A DNA stretch of 64,000 bases from assembly GCA_008330645.1 (NCBI GenBank), contig VLTN01000022.1:310001-374000 (forward strand), written 5' to 3'. Positions 32,596 to 43,400 of this stretch are shown piece after piece. A program made the position numbers and the translations under genes. The DNA comes from Cafeteria roenbergensis. Taxonomy: Eukaryota > Sar > Bigyra > Bicosoecida > Cafeteriaceae. The first letter of the stretch is position 1, and every line of letters starts with the position of its first letter. Under the pieces are notes generated by a model. The model was not told where the DNA came from. It ran no database searches and worked only from the letters and a program-made list of their open reading frames with translations.

Positions 32596-34550
32596 ATGAC
32601 CACGGCGTTGTGCCTGCTTGGCGTGGCGGCGCTGGCCTCCGCGGACTATGTGAATGACAGGGTCCACACGACCTACTCCATCGCGTCGAGCGTCGTGCAG
32701 GTGCACATCGAGGCTGACGTGGCTGCCGTTGGGGACGGTGGGGCGCCGTACGAGTTTTCGTTGCCCGCGGCGTGGCGCCGCTCCGTCAGCCCGGTGATCG
32801 CGCGAGACCAAACCGGCGCAGTCCTGGAGGTGCGCCGCTCCGAGGTAGAAACGTGAGCTGCCATTTTCGTGATGGCCGAGCGCTGGGAGGGCGTTGCGGG
32901 TGGGGGTGCGAGGCCCCCACGGGCAATCTTGTCGTTCGGCGGCGCGCCTTCCCGCCGCCATGGCGCAACGCAGGGAGGCTCTCGACAGCCGGGCAACGCA
33001 TTCCGTGCTCCCCCGAAAAGGATCCCCCCTGACCGAGCTGCAGCTCGCGTTCTCCGTGAACCGGGCGCTGACTGCGGCGGGCCCCTGCAGGCGGGGCGCA
33101 GAGCACAGCGAGCTGGTGTTCAACGGGTCGGTCGTGCTGGCCAGCAGCTACGAAACAAGCGAGGCGGTGAGGGAGGCTCCCCGGCGCGTGGCGCGTGGCG
33201 CGTGGCGCGTGGCGCGTGGCGCGTGGCGCGTGCGAGGGGGCGGATGACGGGAGTAGGCGGGCAGGAGCAAGGCGTGCAGTGGCGGCTCCCCGCTGTCGCC
33301 GCCGCTGGGCTCGGCAGGGTGGGCGGGGCAGCGTCGGCGCGCGCAATCGTGGGTGGTGCCGCGGCTTGCTGTGTCGCCAGGCTCCGACCAGACGTGCTGG
33401 TGTCTGCTGTGGGTGCCAGGGCAGCAGCTGCTGCTGTATGTGCTGGTGCTGCTATATGTGCTGCTGCTGCTGTATGTGCTGCTGCTGCTGTATGTGCTGG
33501 TGCTGCTGTATGTGCTGCTGCTGCTGCCGGTGCTGCTGCATGTGCTGGTGCTGCATGTGCTTTGAGACACTGGCCCTGCCACTGTTGCTATGGTTGTTGC
33601 TCGCGTGTGCGGCCGCTATGGCGTTGCAGGAGGCCGACGTGGTTCTCGGCGAGGGCGCTCGGCTGGTCGGCACCTCCGCGGCAGCGGGCGTGGCCGTGGT
33701 CGCGGAGGCGGGGGGCACTCGCGTTCGATTCGGCAAGATCCTGCCGGGGCGAGCGTGCCCCGACGCAATCGGGCTGGGAGTGCACTTGGCGGTGCAGTGG
33801 CCGCTGACAACGCTTGAGGCTTCGGAGCTGGAGGTGACAGTTGACCATTGGGGCACGATTGGAATGCGCGAATCGGCCGTGGTTCGCAACGACGCCGCGC
33901 CCGAGGCAGCTCAGGCGAGGGCGCTGGCGGGCGAGCCCGGCGCCACGGTGACGTCGCTGGCGGTGGGCTTGCCCGAAGGGGCGACCTCTGCCGTCGTCCT
34001 CAGCGACGGCCAGGGCTTGCTTCCCGGCGGGCACCTGGAAGGGCCGGGCCCGGGCGGGCGGCTGGTCCGTGTGCGGCCTCGGTTCCCGCTGGCCCCTGGC
34101 TGGCGGGCGCAGCTGCGGCTCCAGTACAGCGTGGCCTCGGGCAGCCAGGGCGCCCTCTCCCACGACATGCTGACGGGGGAGTACGTGCTCCGCGTGCCCG
34201 TGGCGGCTCCGTTCACCTCCGCGGCGGTGGAGCGGCGCACCGTTCGCGTGGCTCTGCCGGCGGGCGCAGCAGCCATCCAAGCCAGCTGGAGCGCCGAGGC
34301 CGGATTCGGCGGTGGTGCGGAGCAAGGGGACGAGGGCTTTGTCGAGGACGGCGCCTGGGGGCGCCCAGTCAGAGTGTTCCGCTCGGGCGCGGTGGCGCCG
34401 GGCGCCGGCGGGGAGCTGGTGGTGAGGTACTCGCTGTCGCCGCTGTCGCTGCTGCGGGAGCCGCTCGCGTGGGCGGCCATGGTGTTCCTTGCCCACTTGG
34501 CTGTGTCGGTCGGGTGCCGGGCGGACATGCTGCGTTGCTCGGCTCGCTAG
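32596..34550 (+). CDS. OST1: Ribophorin I / OST1, oligosaccharyltransferase subunit
   Basis: Three exons, 32596..32852, 32974..33166 and 33630..34550, give 456 residues. Donors are GTGAGC and GTGAGG, acceptors CGCAG and TGCAG, with matching phases (2, then 0). The N-terminus is a signal peptide (MTTALCLLGVAALASA) followed by the lumenal start YVNDRVHTTYSIASSVVQVH. Conserved ribophorin I blocks are VTVDHWGTIGMRE, VRPRFPLAPGWRAQLRLQYSV and the C-terminal transmembrane segment starting LLREPLAWAAMVFLAHLAV. Family role: a type I ER membrane subunit of the oligosaccharyltransferase complex, which N-glycosylates nascent proteins. It is shorter than animal ribophorin I because the cytosolic tail and parts of the lumenal domain are trimmed. 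A second acceptor eight codons further into exon 2 (after GACAG) would also keep the frame. Confidence 0.86.
33183..33231 (+). repeat. Seven copies of GGCGCGT in OST1 intron 2
   Basis: Perfect heptamer tandem repeat, 17 bases after the donor site, inside the 463-nt second intron of OST1. Confidence 0.95.
33418..33560 (+). repeat. CTG/CTGTATGTG repeat in OST1 intron 2
   Basis: Imperfect array of CTG triplets broken by TATGTG, ending about 70 bases before the acceptor. It is open in several frames but no protein is implied. Confidence 0.9.
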
Positions 34551-34833
34551 CGGGCTGCCTTGGCCCGGCATCTGCGATCGATTGGGCACCGGCCGCCACA
34601 GGCGCGCTCGGGGCCCGAGCTCCCGATTGCCGAGTCGCGAAGCGGATATCATCGCCGTGGGGGGCAGATGTGCTGGACGCGGATGCGTGGGGCCCTGAGT
34701 GTGCCGCTTGGCTGGACTGCAACTGAGCGTTATTTGCACGACGCGTCATATTCCGTGTTTGCGCTGCGGCACGGTTGCACAATTCCCCTCTCCGGTCGTC
34801 CGCGACCGCCACGGCCAGGGTGGCTCGATTCTT

Positions 34834-37275
34834 ATGGCCTCCTGCCGCTCGCTCTTGAGCGCGAGGGCGCAGGCCGACCAGCTGCTCTTTCCGCTGCACG
34901 CGGCAAACGGCGGACTCGCGTCCACGGCCCGTTGCCTGTCCGACCCGAGCGAGGACGCCCACTGGGCGCTTCTCCGCCGGGTTGTGGGTGCCTTCCTGTT
35001 CTTCGGAGGCCGCACGGCGCGAGTGGACCGCACAGCAGCGCTGGCCCGTGCAGTGGTCCGCCAGTCGCTCAGCTGCGAGGCGATTTCGACGCCGGGCGAG
35101 CTGAGGCAGCTCCCCGGGGTGGGTCCCATGGCGGCCTCGGCCGTCAAGTCGGTGAAGCAGGCACCCTCGTCGGGGCCGCGGATCGCCGGGCCCTCCCCTG
35201 ACGCGGTGTCGCCCGTGATTGCCTTGCTGGTTGTGCTGTTCCAGCAAACCCCTGCGGCCACGTCCGGGGCGACGGCTCCGCATCTCGCATCGGCCGAAGC
35301 GTGCCTTGATGCCGCGTCGCTCCTCTGCCCCGCGCTCAACTGGACACGCATGCCGCACGGCTGGACGGCGCCGCAGGGCGCGTCTGCCGCGGTCGCTGCG
35401 CCGGAGACTGGCCACGCGAGCCGTGCCTCGAGCGGGGTCGGGGCCGCAGGGCCCGCCCGGCCACTCAAGGAGCGGCTGGTGTGGCAGCTGGTGCGCCAGC
35501 TGCAGACGACGGGCATCGTGAAGGTTCGCTCCCGCAACAAGGCGCCGTGGCTGCAGCTGACGGAGCTGGGGTCACTCGTCGCGGCAGAGCTGCTGGCTCA
35601 CCTGGGCATGTCTCCCGCATGCTTAGCAACAGTTCCAACTGGGGGCGCTGCAGGTGCCGCTGAGAGCGAGGGGGCGGTCGACGGCAGAGGCGGAGGCGGG
35701 GCGCGTGGTCCCGCCGGCGGCGCAGCCGGGAGCTGCCGTGATGCTCCGCTGACGGGCTCTGCGCCTGGTGCGGCAGACATCCTGCGAGCGGTCGCGTTGC
35801 CGGTGGACGCGGCGGATGAGGGCGGGGGTCGCGCGGAGAGTGGGTCTGGGAGGAGCCGGTCGTCAGAGGGGGAGGGGGCGGGCACGGCCAGCACGAGCGC
35901 CGGCGCGGCGGATGAGGGCGGGGCAAGCGACGGGGAGAGTGACGGGTCGGTGATTGACCTTGGCTCCAGCGATGACGACGGCGGCGCTGGCGGCGGCAGC
36001 GGGTGCAGTGGAGGCAGCGGCGGGCGCTCCGGCGGCGCTGGCAATCGCCCGGCCGGCTTCGGCGAGCGGGCCGCAGTGTCGCCTCGTAAGCGCCTCCGGC
36101 AAGGCCCCCCTGCTGGGCCTGGCGGGGCGCGCTGCGGCTCGCCGAGCAGCGTGGTATGCCTCGACGACTCCGACTCACCGTCGCCGCAGCGGGCGCGCGG
36201 CACGGTTTGCCTCCCCGACGACCGGGGCGGCCGAGGACTGCCGTTCCTCGAAGTGGCTCTACACGCCGGAGCCGAAGAAGGAGGGCTCGTCTGCCCGCAG
36301 AGCCCCGCGTCCGATGGAGAGGGTTGCATGCCTGCGAGCCAGGCGTCGGCTGAGGGCGGCGGGCTGCCTGCGAGCCAGGCGTCGGCTGAGGGCGGCGGGC
36401 TGCCTGCGAGCCAGGCGTCGGCTGAGGGCGGCGGTGCAAGCCGCGAGGCCAGGCTGCTGGAGGATGCGCGCGCGCTGGGGGCCTTGTACGGGTCCCTTCG
36501 GCCAGGGCAGTGGGCCCCGGAAGTGGTGGTGGACAGTCGAGAGTGCGGCGGCGACGAGCGGGGCCTTCCGGCGTTTCTGGCGCTGCTGCGGCGGGCGAAT
36601 GTGAGGGTGTGGAAGGGGGCCCGCGGGGGCCGAGCACTGCCGCTTGGGGACCTGTTGATCGTGCTCCGGCGAGTGGGAGGGCGCGGTGGCAGGGAGGAGG
36701 AGCACAGGGGCGCGGGGGCGTGCGCCGGCGGCCTGCCCGACGATGAGTGCGTGGTGCCGGTTCTGGTGGAGCGCAAGCGCATCGACGACGCGGTGGCGTC
36801 GGTCGAGGACGGCAGGTGGAACCGCCAGCTGCGCAGGCTGCTTGCGCTGGCGGAGACGGCGCGGGCGGTGCGCCGGCCGGTACTGCTGGTGCAGGGATCG
36901 GGGGCCCATTCGCACTGGCGCGACCGGCTGGCCTGCGCGGGAGAGGGCCAGGAGGCGACCGAGCGGCGCCTGGGGCGCGCCCACGCGTTCGGGTTCTCAC
37001 TACCCCGGGTACAGGGGCTCGTTGGGTGCGTGCGGTGGCTGCAGCGCGCTGTGCTGTTCCTCGCCGCGCGGCTCGCCAGGCTCGAGCCGGGCGACGACGC
37101 CGGAGTCGAGCTGGTCGCGCGGCGGTTCGACGTGGACAGCACCTCCGATCGGCCCACTGCGCGGCTCCGCCCGGAAGAGGGGGGCTTGCGCTGTCCGGTA
37201 TCGGCCTCCCGCGAGTTCGAGGGCCCGCTGTGCACGCTCGTGGAGTTTGAGAGCATCTGCCGGTCCTGCAAGTGA
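34834..37275 (+). CDS. MUS81: Second MUS81-type endonuclease (HhH, winged helix, ERCC4; no C-terminal HhH)
   Basis: Single exon, 813 residues from the first ATG. The N-terminus has a helix-hairpin-helix segment ending LRQLPGVGPMAASAVKSV. A winged-helix region follows, ending RLVWQLVRQLQTTGIVKV and APWLQLTELG, as in MUS81. About 300 residues of disordered, Gly/Ser/Asp-rich sequence lead to the ERCC4 nuclease core: VVVDSRE (about residues 563-569), LPLGDLLIV, VLVERKRIDD (about 642-651) and DGRWNRQLRRL, all with intact acidic residues. After it the protein ends without the tandem HhH normal for MUS81 or EME1. Family role: structure-selective DNA cleavage in recombination and replication repair. 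Together with the gene at 2664-4231 this gives two MUS81-like genes within 35 kb with complementary domain sets. Confidence 0.85.
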   Translation: MASCRSLLSARAQADQLLFPLHAANGGLASTARCLSDPSEDAHWALLRRVVGAFLFFGGRTARVDRTAALARAVVRQSLSCEAISTPGELRQLPGVGPMAASAVKSVKQAPSSGPRIAGPSPDAVSPVIALLVVLFQQTPAATSGATAPHLASAEACLDAASLLCPALNWTRMPHGWTAPQGASAAVAAPETGHASRASSGVGAAGPARPLKERLVWQLVRQLQTTGIVKVRSRNKAPWLQLTELGSLVAAELLAHLGMSPACLATVPTGGAAGAAESEGAVDGRGGGGARGPAGGAAGSCRDAPLTGSAPGAADILRAVALPVDAADEGGGRAESGSGRSRSSEGEGAGTASTSAGAADEGGASDGESDGSVIDLGSSDDDGGAGGGSGCSGGSGGRSGGAGNRPAGFGERAAVSPRKRLRQGPPAGPGGARCGSPSSVVCLDDSDSPSPQRARGTVCLPDDRGGRGLPFLEVALHAGAEEGGLVCPQSPASDGEGCMPASQASAEGGGLPASQASAEGGGLPASQASAEGGGASREARLLEDARALGALYGSLRPGQWAPEVVVDSRECGGDERGLPAFLALLRRANVRVWKGARGGRALPLGDLLIVLRRVGGRGGREEEHRGAGACAGGLPDDECVVPVLVERKRIDDAVASVEDGRWNRQLRRLLALAETARAVRRPVLLVQGSGAHSHWRDRLACAGEGQEATERRLGRAHAFGFSLPRVQGLVGCVRWLQRAVLFLAARLARLEPGDDAGVELVARRFDVDSTSDRPTARLRPEEGGLRCPVSASREFEGPLCTLVEFESICRSCK
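36331..36432 (+). repeat. 36-bp perfect tandem repeat, nearly three copies
   Basis: Identical units code for LPASQASAEGGG in the linker before the nuclease domain of the second MUS81-like protein. Perfect identity implies recent expansion. Confidence 0.95.
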
Positions 37276-37583
37276 AGCACAGGTTTTTTGCTGCGGAAGC
37301 CCGGAGCTGGATTCCGCAGCACTCCCCGGCAGCGCCCTCACACGTACGCCCCTCCCCCGGCCTCCCTCCCCCCCGGCCCGAAAGCGCAGAATGCGCGCGC
37401 GCACAGCCTCGCGCGCCGGCTCGCGGCACGCGCAGCAGGAGGCGGCGCGAGCCCGCTGCAAGCCACCCGCACAAGATTCGGACTCTGGCCACTCCCTGGC
37501 CGGCTCTGCCGGCCGCTCGTCGCCGCTCGCCACCCAGCAGCCCTGTCGCTTCGCCCACTCCAGCCTTGGCGTGGAGAGCAAAC
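37276..37583. promoter_or_regulatory. Upstream region of BTA1
   Basis: 308 bp with C-rich stretches near 37337-37380 and no open gene. Promoter role inferred from position. Confidence 0.4.
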
Positions 37584-40073
37584 ATGGGCATCCGCACCTG
37601 GTTCCGCGAGTTCAAGGAGTGGCTCCATGACACGTTCATGTACTTCCTCATCGGTGAGCAGCGCAGGGAGGGCGCGCGCGGCTGGCGCGCCTGGCAGCGG
37701 AAAGTGGGACGCAACTGCAGCCCGGTTTGAGTGTGTTTGCCGCTCGCCGCCTCAGCCGCATCTCGCCCCGCCCCCCCGCTGCTTCCCGCCCGCGATGCGC
37801 TGCAGGCCAGAGCATCATCTACAACGTGAGCCTTTGCCCCGCCCCAGGGCTGCCGCGCGCGCCCCGACTGCCCCCGCGCTGCGGGGCGGCCGGCGCAGCC
37901 AGCAGAGTGCATGACCAACTGCCAGTTGTCGCGCGGCCGGCGCGCGATCGCCGCGGGGCGCCCCGGTGCCCCGCGAGGCGCGTGGGCGCGCGCCGCCCTC
38001 CCGCATGCTGCCGGGCACCCGCTGCTGCAGCGAGTCGCCGCGGCGGCCGGTGCTGGGGAGCGTCGCTGAAGTGCCGGATCTATTTCCACGTTGCCGGCTG
38101 GTCCCGCCTCTTCCGCCCGCCTCTTCCGCCCGCCTCTTCCGCCCGCCTTTCCGCCCCCAAGCCGCCTCCTTTTGCCGTCCCCTCCCTCGCGCCCGACGAC
38201 CGCCTTGCTGCAGATGAGCTGGGAGGACCCGCGCATCGACCAGGAGCTCTTCAAGTTCCGCAAGGACAAGGACGTTATCGTGACCCTCACTTCCGCCGGT
38301 GATCAGGTGCTCGACTACCTCATCGCGGCCCCCAAGAAGATCATCTCCGTTGACCTGAACAACCGGCAGAACGCCCTCCTCGAGCTCAAGCTCGCTGGCA
38401 TCAAGGAGCTCACCCACAACGAGTTCTGGCAGATCTTCGGCGCCTCCTCCGGCCCGACCTTCCGCGCCGTGTACCCGCGCCTGAGCAAGCACCTGACCGC
38501 CGAGGCCAAGGCCTTCTGGGACAGCGCTCAGGACCTGTTTGACAACAAGTTCCTCTGGTCCGGCGCGTGCGGCAACCTCGTGCGCTACGGCGTGATGGTG
38601 ATCCGCTACGTGTTCGGCCTCGACAAGTTCTACACCCAGCTGCGCGAGTGCCCCACCCTCGCCGAGCAGCGCGAGCTCACCGAGCAGAACCGCGCCGCCC
38701 TCGACCGCTTCTTCGCCTTCCTGCACTTCAGCCGCCGCCTTTGGGCGCCCTTCATCGCCGTTCCCGCCTCTCAGCTGGACCTCTTCAAGGGCAACATCAT
38801 GTCCATCGCCGTCTACTCCGTGCTCGAGAACACCCACATCGCCAAGGACAACTACTTCTACTACGGCCAGCTGTACGGCGTGTGGTCCCCGGAGTGCTGC
38901 CCCCGTTACATGCAGCCCGAGCATTTCGCCAAGCTCCAGGCCAACAAGCTCGCTGACCGCGTCTCCGTGCGCCACTGCCTCCTCGGCGACGCCATCAAGG
39001 ACGAGGAGGATGGCTCCATCACCTGCATGTCTCTCCTCGACCACATGGACTGGCTCAGCGACGAGGTTGTCGTGAACTGCTGGGAGATCTACCGCCCCAA
39101 GCTCGCCGACGGCGCCCGCATCTTCTGGCGCTCCTTCTCCGACCACCAGCACATCGCCCCCCTCGCCTACCTCGATTTCCACCAGGACGACGTCACCCGC
39201 GTCATCCGTGACTTCCCCGACCGCGTCATGATGTACAACACCACCTTCTTCGCCACCGTGCCCGACAAGTTCGACGTGATCCACCGCGAGCCCTACTGCC
39301 CCGAGGCCACCCTCGCCTCCGACCTGTCCGTCCTCTACAACATGTGGTTCAAGCCCATCAGCGGCGACAGCCACGCCAAGCACCTCGACAGCTTCTACGG
39401 CGGCCAGGCCGACACCTACGACAAGTTCCGCTACCGCTTCCTCCATGGCCGCTGGCCCATGGCCGTGAACATGCCGACCCCCAAGGACGCCGTGTGGGTG
39501 GACATGGGCGGCGGGACCGGCTCCAACGTGGAGTTCTTCTCCAAGTCCATCGACAGCTTCAAGAAGGTGGTCGTCCTCGACCTCTGCGAGCCGCTTCTCG
39601 AGCAGTGCCGCCGCCGCATCGCCGCCAACAAGTGGGGCGACCGCGTCGTCGCGGTCAAGGGCGACGCCACCGACGAGGGCCTCGTGGGCCGCGAGCTCCC
39701 CAAGGCCGGCACCGTTGACCTCATCACCTTCAGCTACTCCCTCACCATGATCCCCGACTGGAAGAAGAGCCTCGACATCGCCATGACCCTCCTCAAGCCC
39801 GGCGGGTACATCGCCGTGGCCGACTTCACGGTGACCAAGGAGCACTCCGCCCTCACTCGCTTCATGTGGCCGTTCATCTTCAAGCACGACCACGTCATGC
39901 TCCGCACCGAGCACACCGAGACCCTGGCCGCCATGTTCGACCAGGTCACCCTCCACGTGAACCGCGGCGGCTTCCCCTACGTGCCCGTGCTCAAGTGCCC
40001 CTGGTACTACTTCGTGGGCCAGAAGCCCGTCGAGGTCGCCCCCAAGGCCGGCGCCCGCAAGGCCCGCGCCTGA
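37584..40073 (+). CDS. BTA1: Betaine-lipid (DGTS) synthase, BtaA-BtaB fusion
   Basis: Three exons, 37584..37653, 37806..37825 and 38214..40073, give 649 residues. Exon 2 is a 20-nt microexon (donor GTGAGC on both introns, acceptors TGCAG); it supplies GQSIIYN, giving the BtaA-type reading SIIYN-MSWEDPRIDQE across the next junction. The N-terminal BtaA-like half, with TSAGDQVLDYL and SVDLNNRQNALLELK, should transfer the 3-amino-3-carboxypropyl group of S-adenosylmethionine to diacylglycerol. The C-terminal BtaB-like half, with VDMGGGTGSNVEFF near residue 460 and VVLDLCEPLLEQC, is a methyltransferase that trimethylates the amine to give diacylglyceryl-trimethylhomoserine. The product is a phosphorus-free membrane lipid, and the enzyme is usually induced by phosphate starvation. 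Codon use is strikingly biased to C-ending codons (CTC, ATC, GCC), unlike its neighbours, suggesting strong expression. Confidence 0.95.
38105..38155 (+). repeat. 13-bp pyrimidine-rich tandem repeat in BTA1 intron 2
   Basis: About four copies of CGCCTCTTCCGCC shortly before the acceptor site; it may serve as an extended polypyrimidine tract. Confidence 0.9.
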
Positions 40074-40474
40074 GCTCGATTCGGTGGCGATGGAGGTGAC
40101 GCCAGCCAGCCTGGCCTGAGTGGCGACGAGAGCCGGGAATTGCCCCGGCGCGGCTTTCTCACAAGCTCGTCGTTCGCCGCTCTCCACTCTCCCTCTCCCG
40201 GCAGGGAGGCCAATCAAGGCCGCTTGCCGGCGCCGCAGCACGTGTGACACGCTCGACTTGCAAGCCCCCTGTTGCAATCAAACAACTGAGGCACTACCGA
40301 GCACTCACCGCACACGGCAGCCAGCATTTTGCGCGCCACACTTGATTGAGCCACGCGAGCGCCCGTCTGGCCAGGGCTTGCACGAGTCAACATCGGGACC
40401 GGGAAGCCTGGCGCGGCCGAGCGTCGGCGCCCGAGCCTGAATCACACACGCATTTGTGCGCGCACCTGAGGCGC
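40074..40474. other. Convergent spacer between BTA1 and TSNAXIP1
   Basis: Holds both 3' UTRs. The part next to 40475 (to about 40410) is the stretch that reappears after the stop of the displaced copy at 24176. No gene seen. Confidence 0.5.
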
Positions 40475-43400
40475 TCATGCCAGCGGCTTGGGCCCGGACC
40501 GCGCCAGCCAGCCCGACCGCATGCGGCTCACAAACTCCAGCGTGCGCACCGGCTCGCTCAGCGCCACGTCCAGCTCCGAGGGGTGCACTCCCGTGCCCCT
40601 CGCAACGATGGCGCGCACCTCGGCGTCCGGCTTGGCTGGATCCTCGGCCCTGATTGCGGCGGCGGCTGCCGCCGGCGTCACCTCCAGCTCGTCGTCCGTC
40701 GGGCCGGTCGACGCTTGCTCCACCGCTGCCGTCAGCTCTGCCGCGTACTGCAAAAAGTCGCTCACCAGCTGCGCGCGCAGCGTCTCGACAAAGGGGCCCT
40801 GGTCGCCGACGGCGTTCTCGGACAGCAGCCTCGAATAGTCCACGCGCTCGGCGCCGGAGAGGGCGGCAGCGCCGGCCGTTGCGGCAGCGGCGGCCGCAGT
40901 GGAGGCGAAGGAAGGCGCGACGTCGCCCCTCGCGGCCGTGGCGAGTGCGCGGTGTCGGGCGGACGTCGCCGCCGGCCCCGCGGCCGCCTGCACTGCCGGG
41001 TCGATGGCCAGCGACGCCAGCACCGCCGTCATTGCCGCCCTGCTCTTGTGGGGGAAGGCCTCCCTCACGTAGGAGCGAATGTCGTCCACGGTGAGGAACC
41101 CCGTGGTTTGCCCGCCCGACAGCGCCCGGTCGCGCTGCGAGAGGCCGTGCTCCAGCCGGGCGACCACCAGCCCGCCCCGCGAGTACACCTCCTCCGGCAG
41201 CCGGCCCTGGAGGCACCGCAGGAAGACGTCGACGTCGGCGTCGTACGAGTAGCGCTGCAGAGCCAGCGCGATGGCGCTGCCCCACTCCACCGCCTGCCCA
41301 GGCCCGCCAAAGGTGGTTCGCAACCACTCCCAGAAGAAGTCGGCCAGCGGAAGCACCAGCCCCTCGTCCGCCTCCTCCCGCCGCAGCCGCGCCTCCTCCT
41401 TCGCCTTGGCCGCCCAGCACGCGCGCACCAGCCGCTCCGTCTCCTGCTTGGACATGTCGTGCGCCCTCACCAGCCCGTTGGCGCGCAGGTACCGCGGAAC
41501 GCTCTCCGCCGCCCCCCGCGCCGCCACAAACCGCGGCTGGGCCATCGTGCGGGTGGCGGGGAGCAGAGGCGCGCCCCTCCAGGTGGCGGCGTCGCCCGGG
41601 GCAGCCGCCCACTCAGGGGCCAGCCGCTGACGCTGCGCTGCCGCCGCGATGGACCCGCGACGGGGCCGCGACGGGGGCGAGGCCGACACAGGGTCGGCGG
41701 GCGCAGCAACGCCGCGCTGCCTCTGCTCGTCGCCCGTGAGCGCCGCCCCCGCCGCCGGCTCCAGGCTCGGCCGCCAGAACGACCCCGTGCTGGTCGTGTG
41801 CCCGGCAGCCTCCAGGCCAGCCGCGGAGGAGCCGCCGTCCGCATGCGACCCGGCCGCCGCCACTGCCGCCGCTGCGGTCGCCGTGAAGTGCGCGGCAGCG
41901 GCAAGCTCCTCCAGCGCGTCCGCGCCCAGCCAGACGCCGCTGGCGCCGTCGCCGCCGCTGCCCCGTCCTGACTTGGTCTCCGTCTGCCCGTCTGGCGTGA
42001 CCGCAGCAGAAGCGGCTGCTGCTGCTGCTGCTGCGGCGGCGGCAGCGGCGGCGGCGGCGGGTGTGGTTGAGGCGGCGGGGGGGTTCGGCGGAATCGCCCC
42101 AGACCCGTCGCCGTCAGTCAGTCGCCACGCCTCAACGGCCGCGCGCAGCTCCTCGCTGGCGCCCCAGTCAACGCCAAGCGACGAGCAGAGCCGCTCCAAC
42201 GGCGGGCCCGGCGCAGATGCGTAGTCCAGCGACACCAAACTGCTCCCAAAGCCAGCGACTGTGCCGGGGGTGGCCGCGCCGTCCATAGGCGTCAGCTGGC
42301 CGATGGATCCCGACGCGTGCGCCGCGCGCCCCACCGACAGGCGGAGCGGGGTGTTCGGGGCTGGCGACGATCGACCAACGGCGGCGGTGCCGGCAGCGGC
42401 GCCAGGCAGCGGCGCGGCCGCCGAGAGGCCGCTGGCCGTGGCCGCGCCGCCGGCGGCCCCGAGCGCCGGCGACGCTGCGGGCGTCTGCAGCGCCCGGAGC
42501 GACGGAGCGGCGTGGTGCTTGGCAATCTGGAGCTCTCGCTGAACGTGCAGCAGCTCGTGGCGCGGCACGCAGCCCTTGAGGCGCCGCTGGAGGGTGCGGA
42601 GCTGCTGCTTGCATTCGGCCAGCTCCTCGGCCGACGCCTCGGCCACTCTGCGCACCGTCGCCGCCTCCGTGGCTGCCTCTGCGGCCTGCCTCTCAGAGTC
42701 CGCCGCCGCCGCCTCCGCGCGGCGGAACGCCCCCACCAGCGTCGCGTTGCTCTCTTTGAGGCTGGCTTGCAGCCGCTCGGCCGCCTCCCGCGACGCCTCA
42801 GCGGCAGCGCAGGCCGCCTTGGCGTCGGCCAGCTGGCGGTGGGCGTCGCGCGCCGAGGCCAGTGCTGCCGCCGCCTGCGCCCGCGCGGCCGCCACCGCGT
42901 CCTCCGCGGCCTCCGAGGCGGCCCGCTCCTCCGCCCTGAACGCCGCCTCCAGCTGACTGCCCCTGGCGGTGAGCTGGGGCACCACTGAGGCAAGCGCCTC
43001 AAGCCGCGCGCTCGACGCGTCGAACACGCCGGCCACGCGCTGCAGCAGCGGCCGCCAGCTCGGCAGTGCCGAGCCCACCTCCGCAAGGGCGCGCCTGCAC
43101 GCCGCCAGCGCGGCAGCCTCCCGCGCCGCCGCGCCCCCCTCCAGCGGCGACCACCCCGCGCTGCCGGGCAGCAGCGTGTCCCCCATCGTGGCCACGGCGG
43201 CCAGCTCGTGCTCGAGGCCCGCCAGCAGCCGCTCGGCGTGCGAGCGGGGCGCCGCGCGCCTGCTCCCCGAGAGGCCGGCGGCTGCGTGGCCAGTGAGCGA
43301 GGCGCGGCGGCCTGTTGCTGTCGGCGGGGCAACCGGCCCGCCCCGGTCTCTCAGGCCACCTGCGCCACCGGCGCGATCGGGCAGGCGCGCGGACCCGCCG

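Noticed and set aside
33183-33565. CRISPR-like or satellite array
   Set aside because: The units are directly adjacent with no spacers and lie inside a spliceosomal intron.
35465-38290. Antisense open frame of about 940 codons across MUS81-2 and the BTA1 5' end
   Set aside because: High GC removes stop codons; the product is Arg/Pro-rich noise and crosses two well-supported genes.
37815-40277. Long antisense open frame opposite BTA1 (over 800 codons)
   Set aside because: It follows from the C-ending codon bias of BTA1, which leaves no antisense stops in that frame; the translated sequence resembles no protein and starts and ends arbitrarily.
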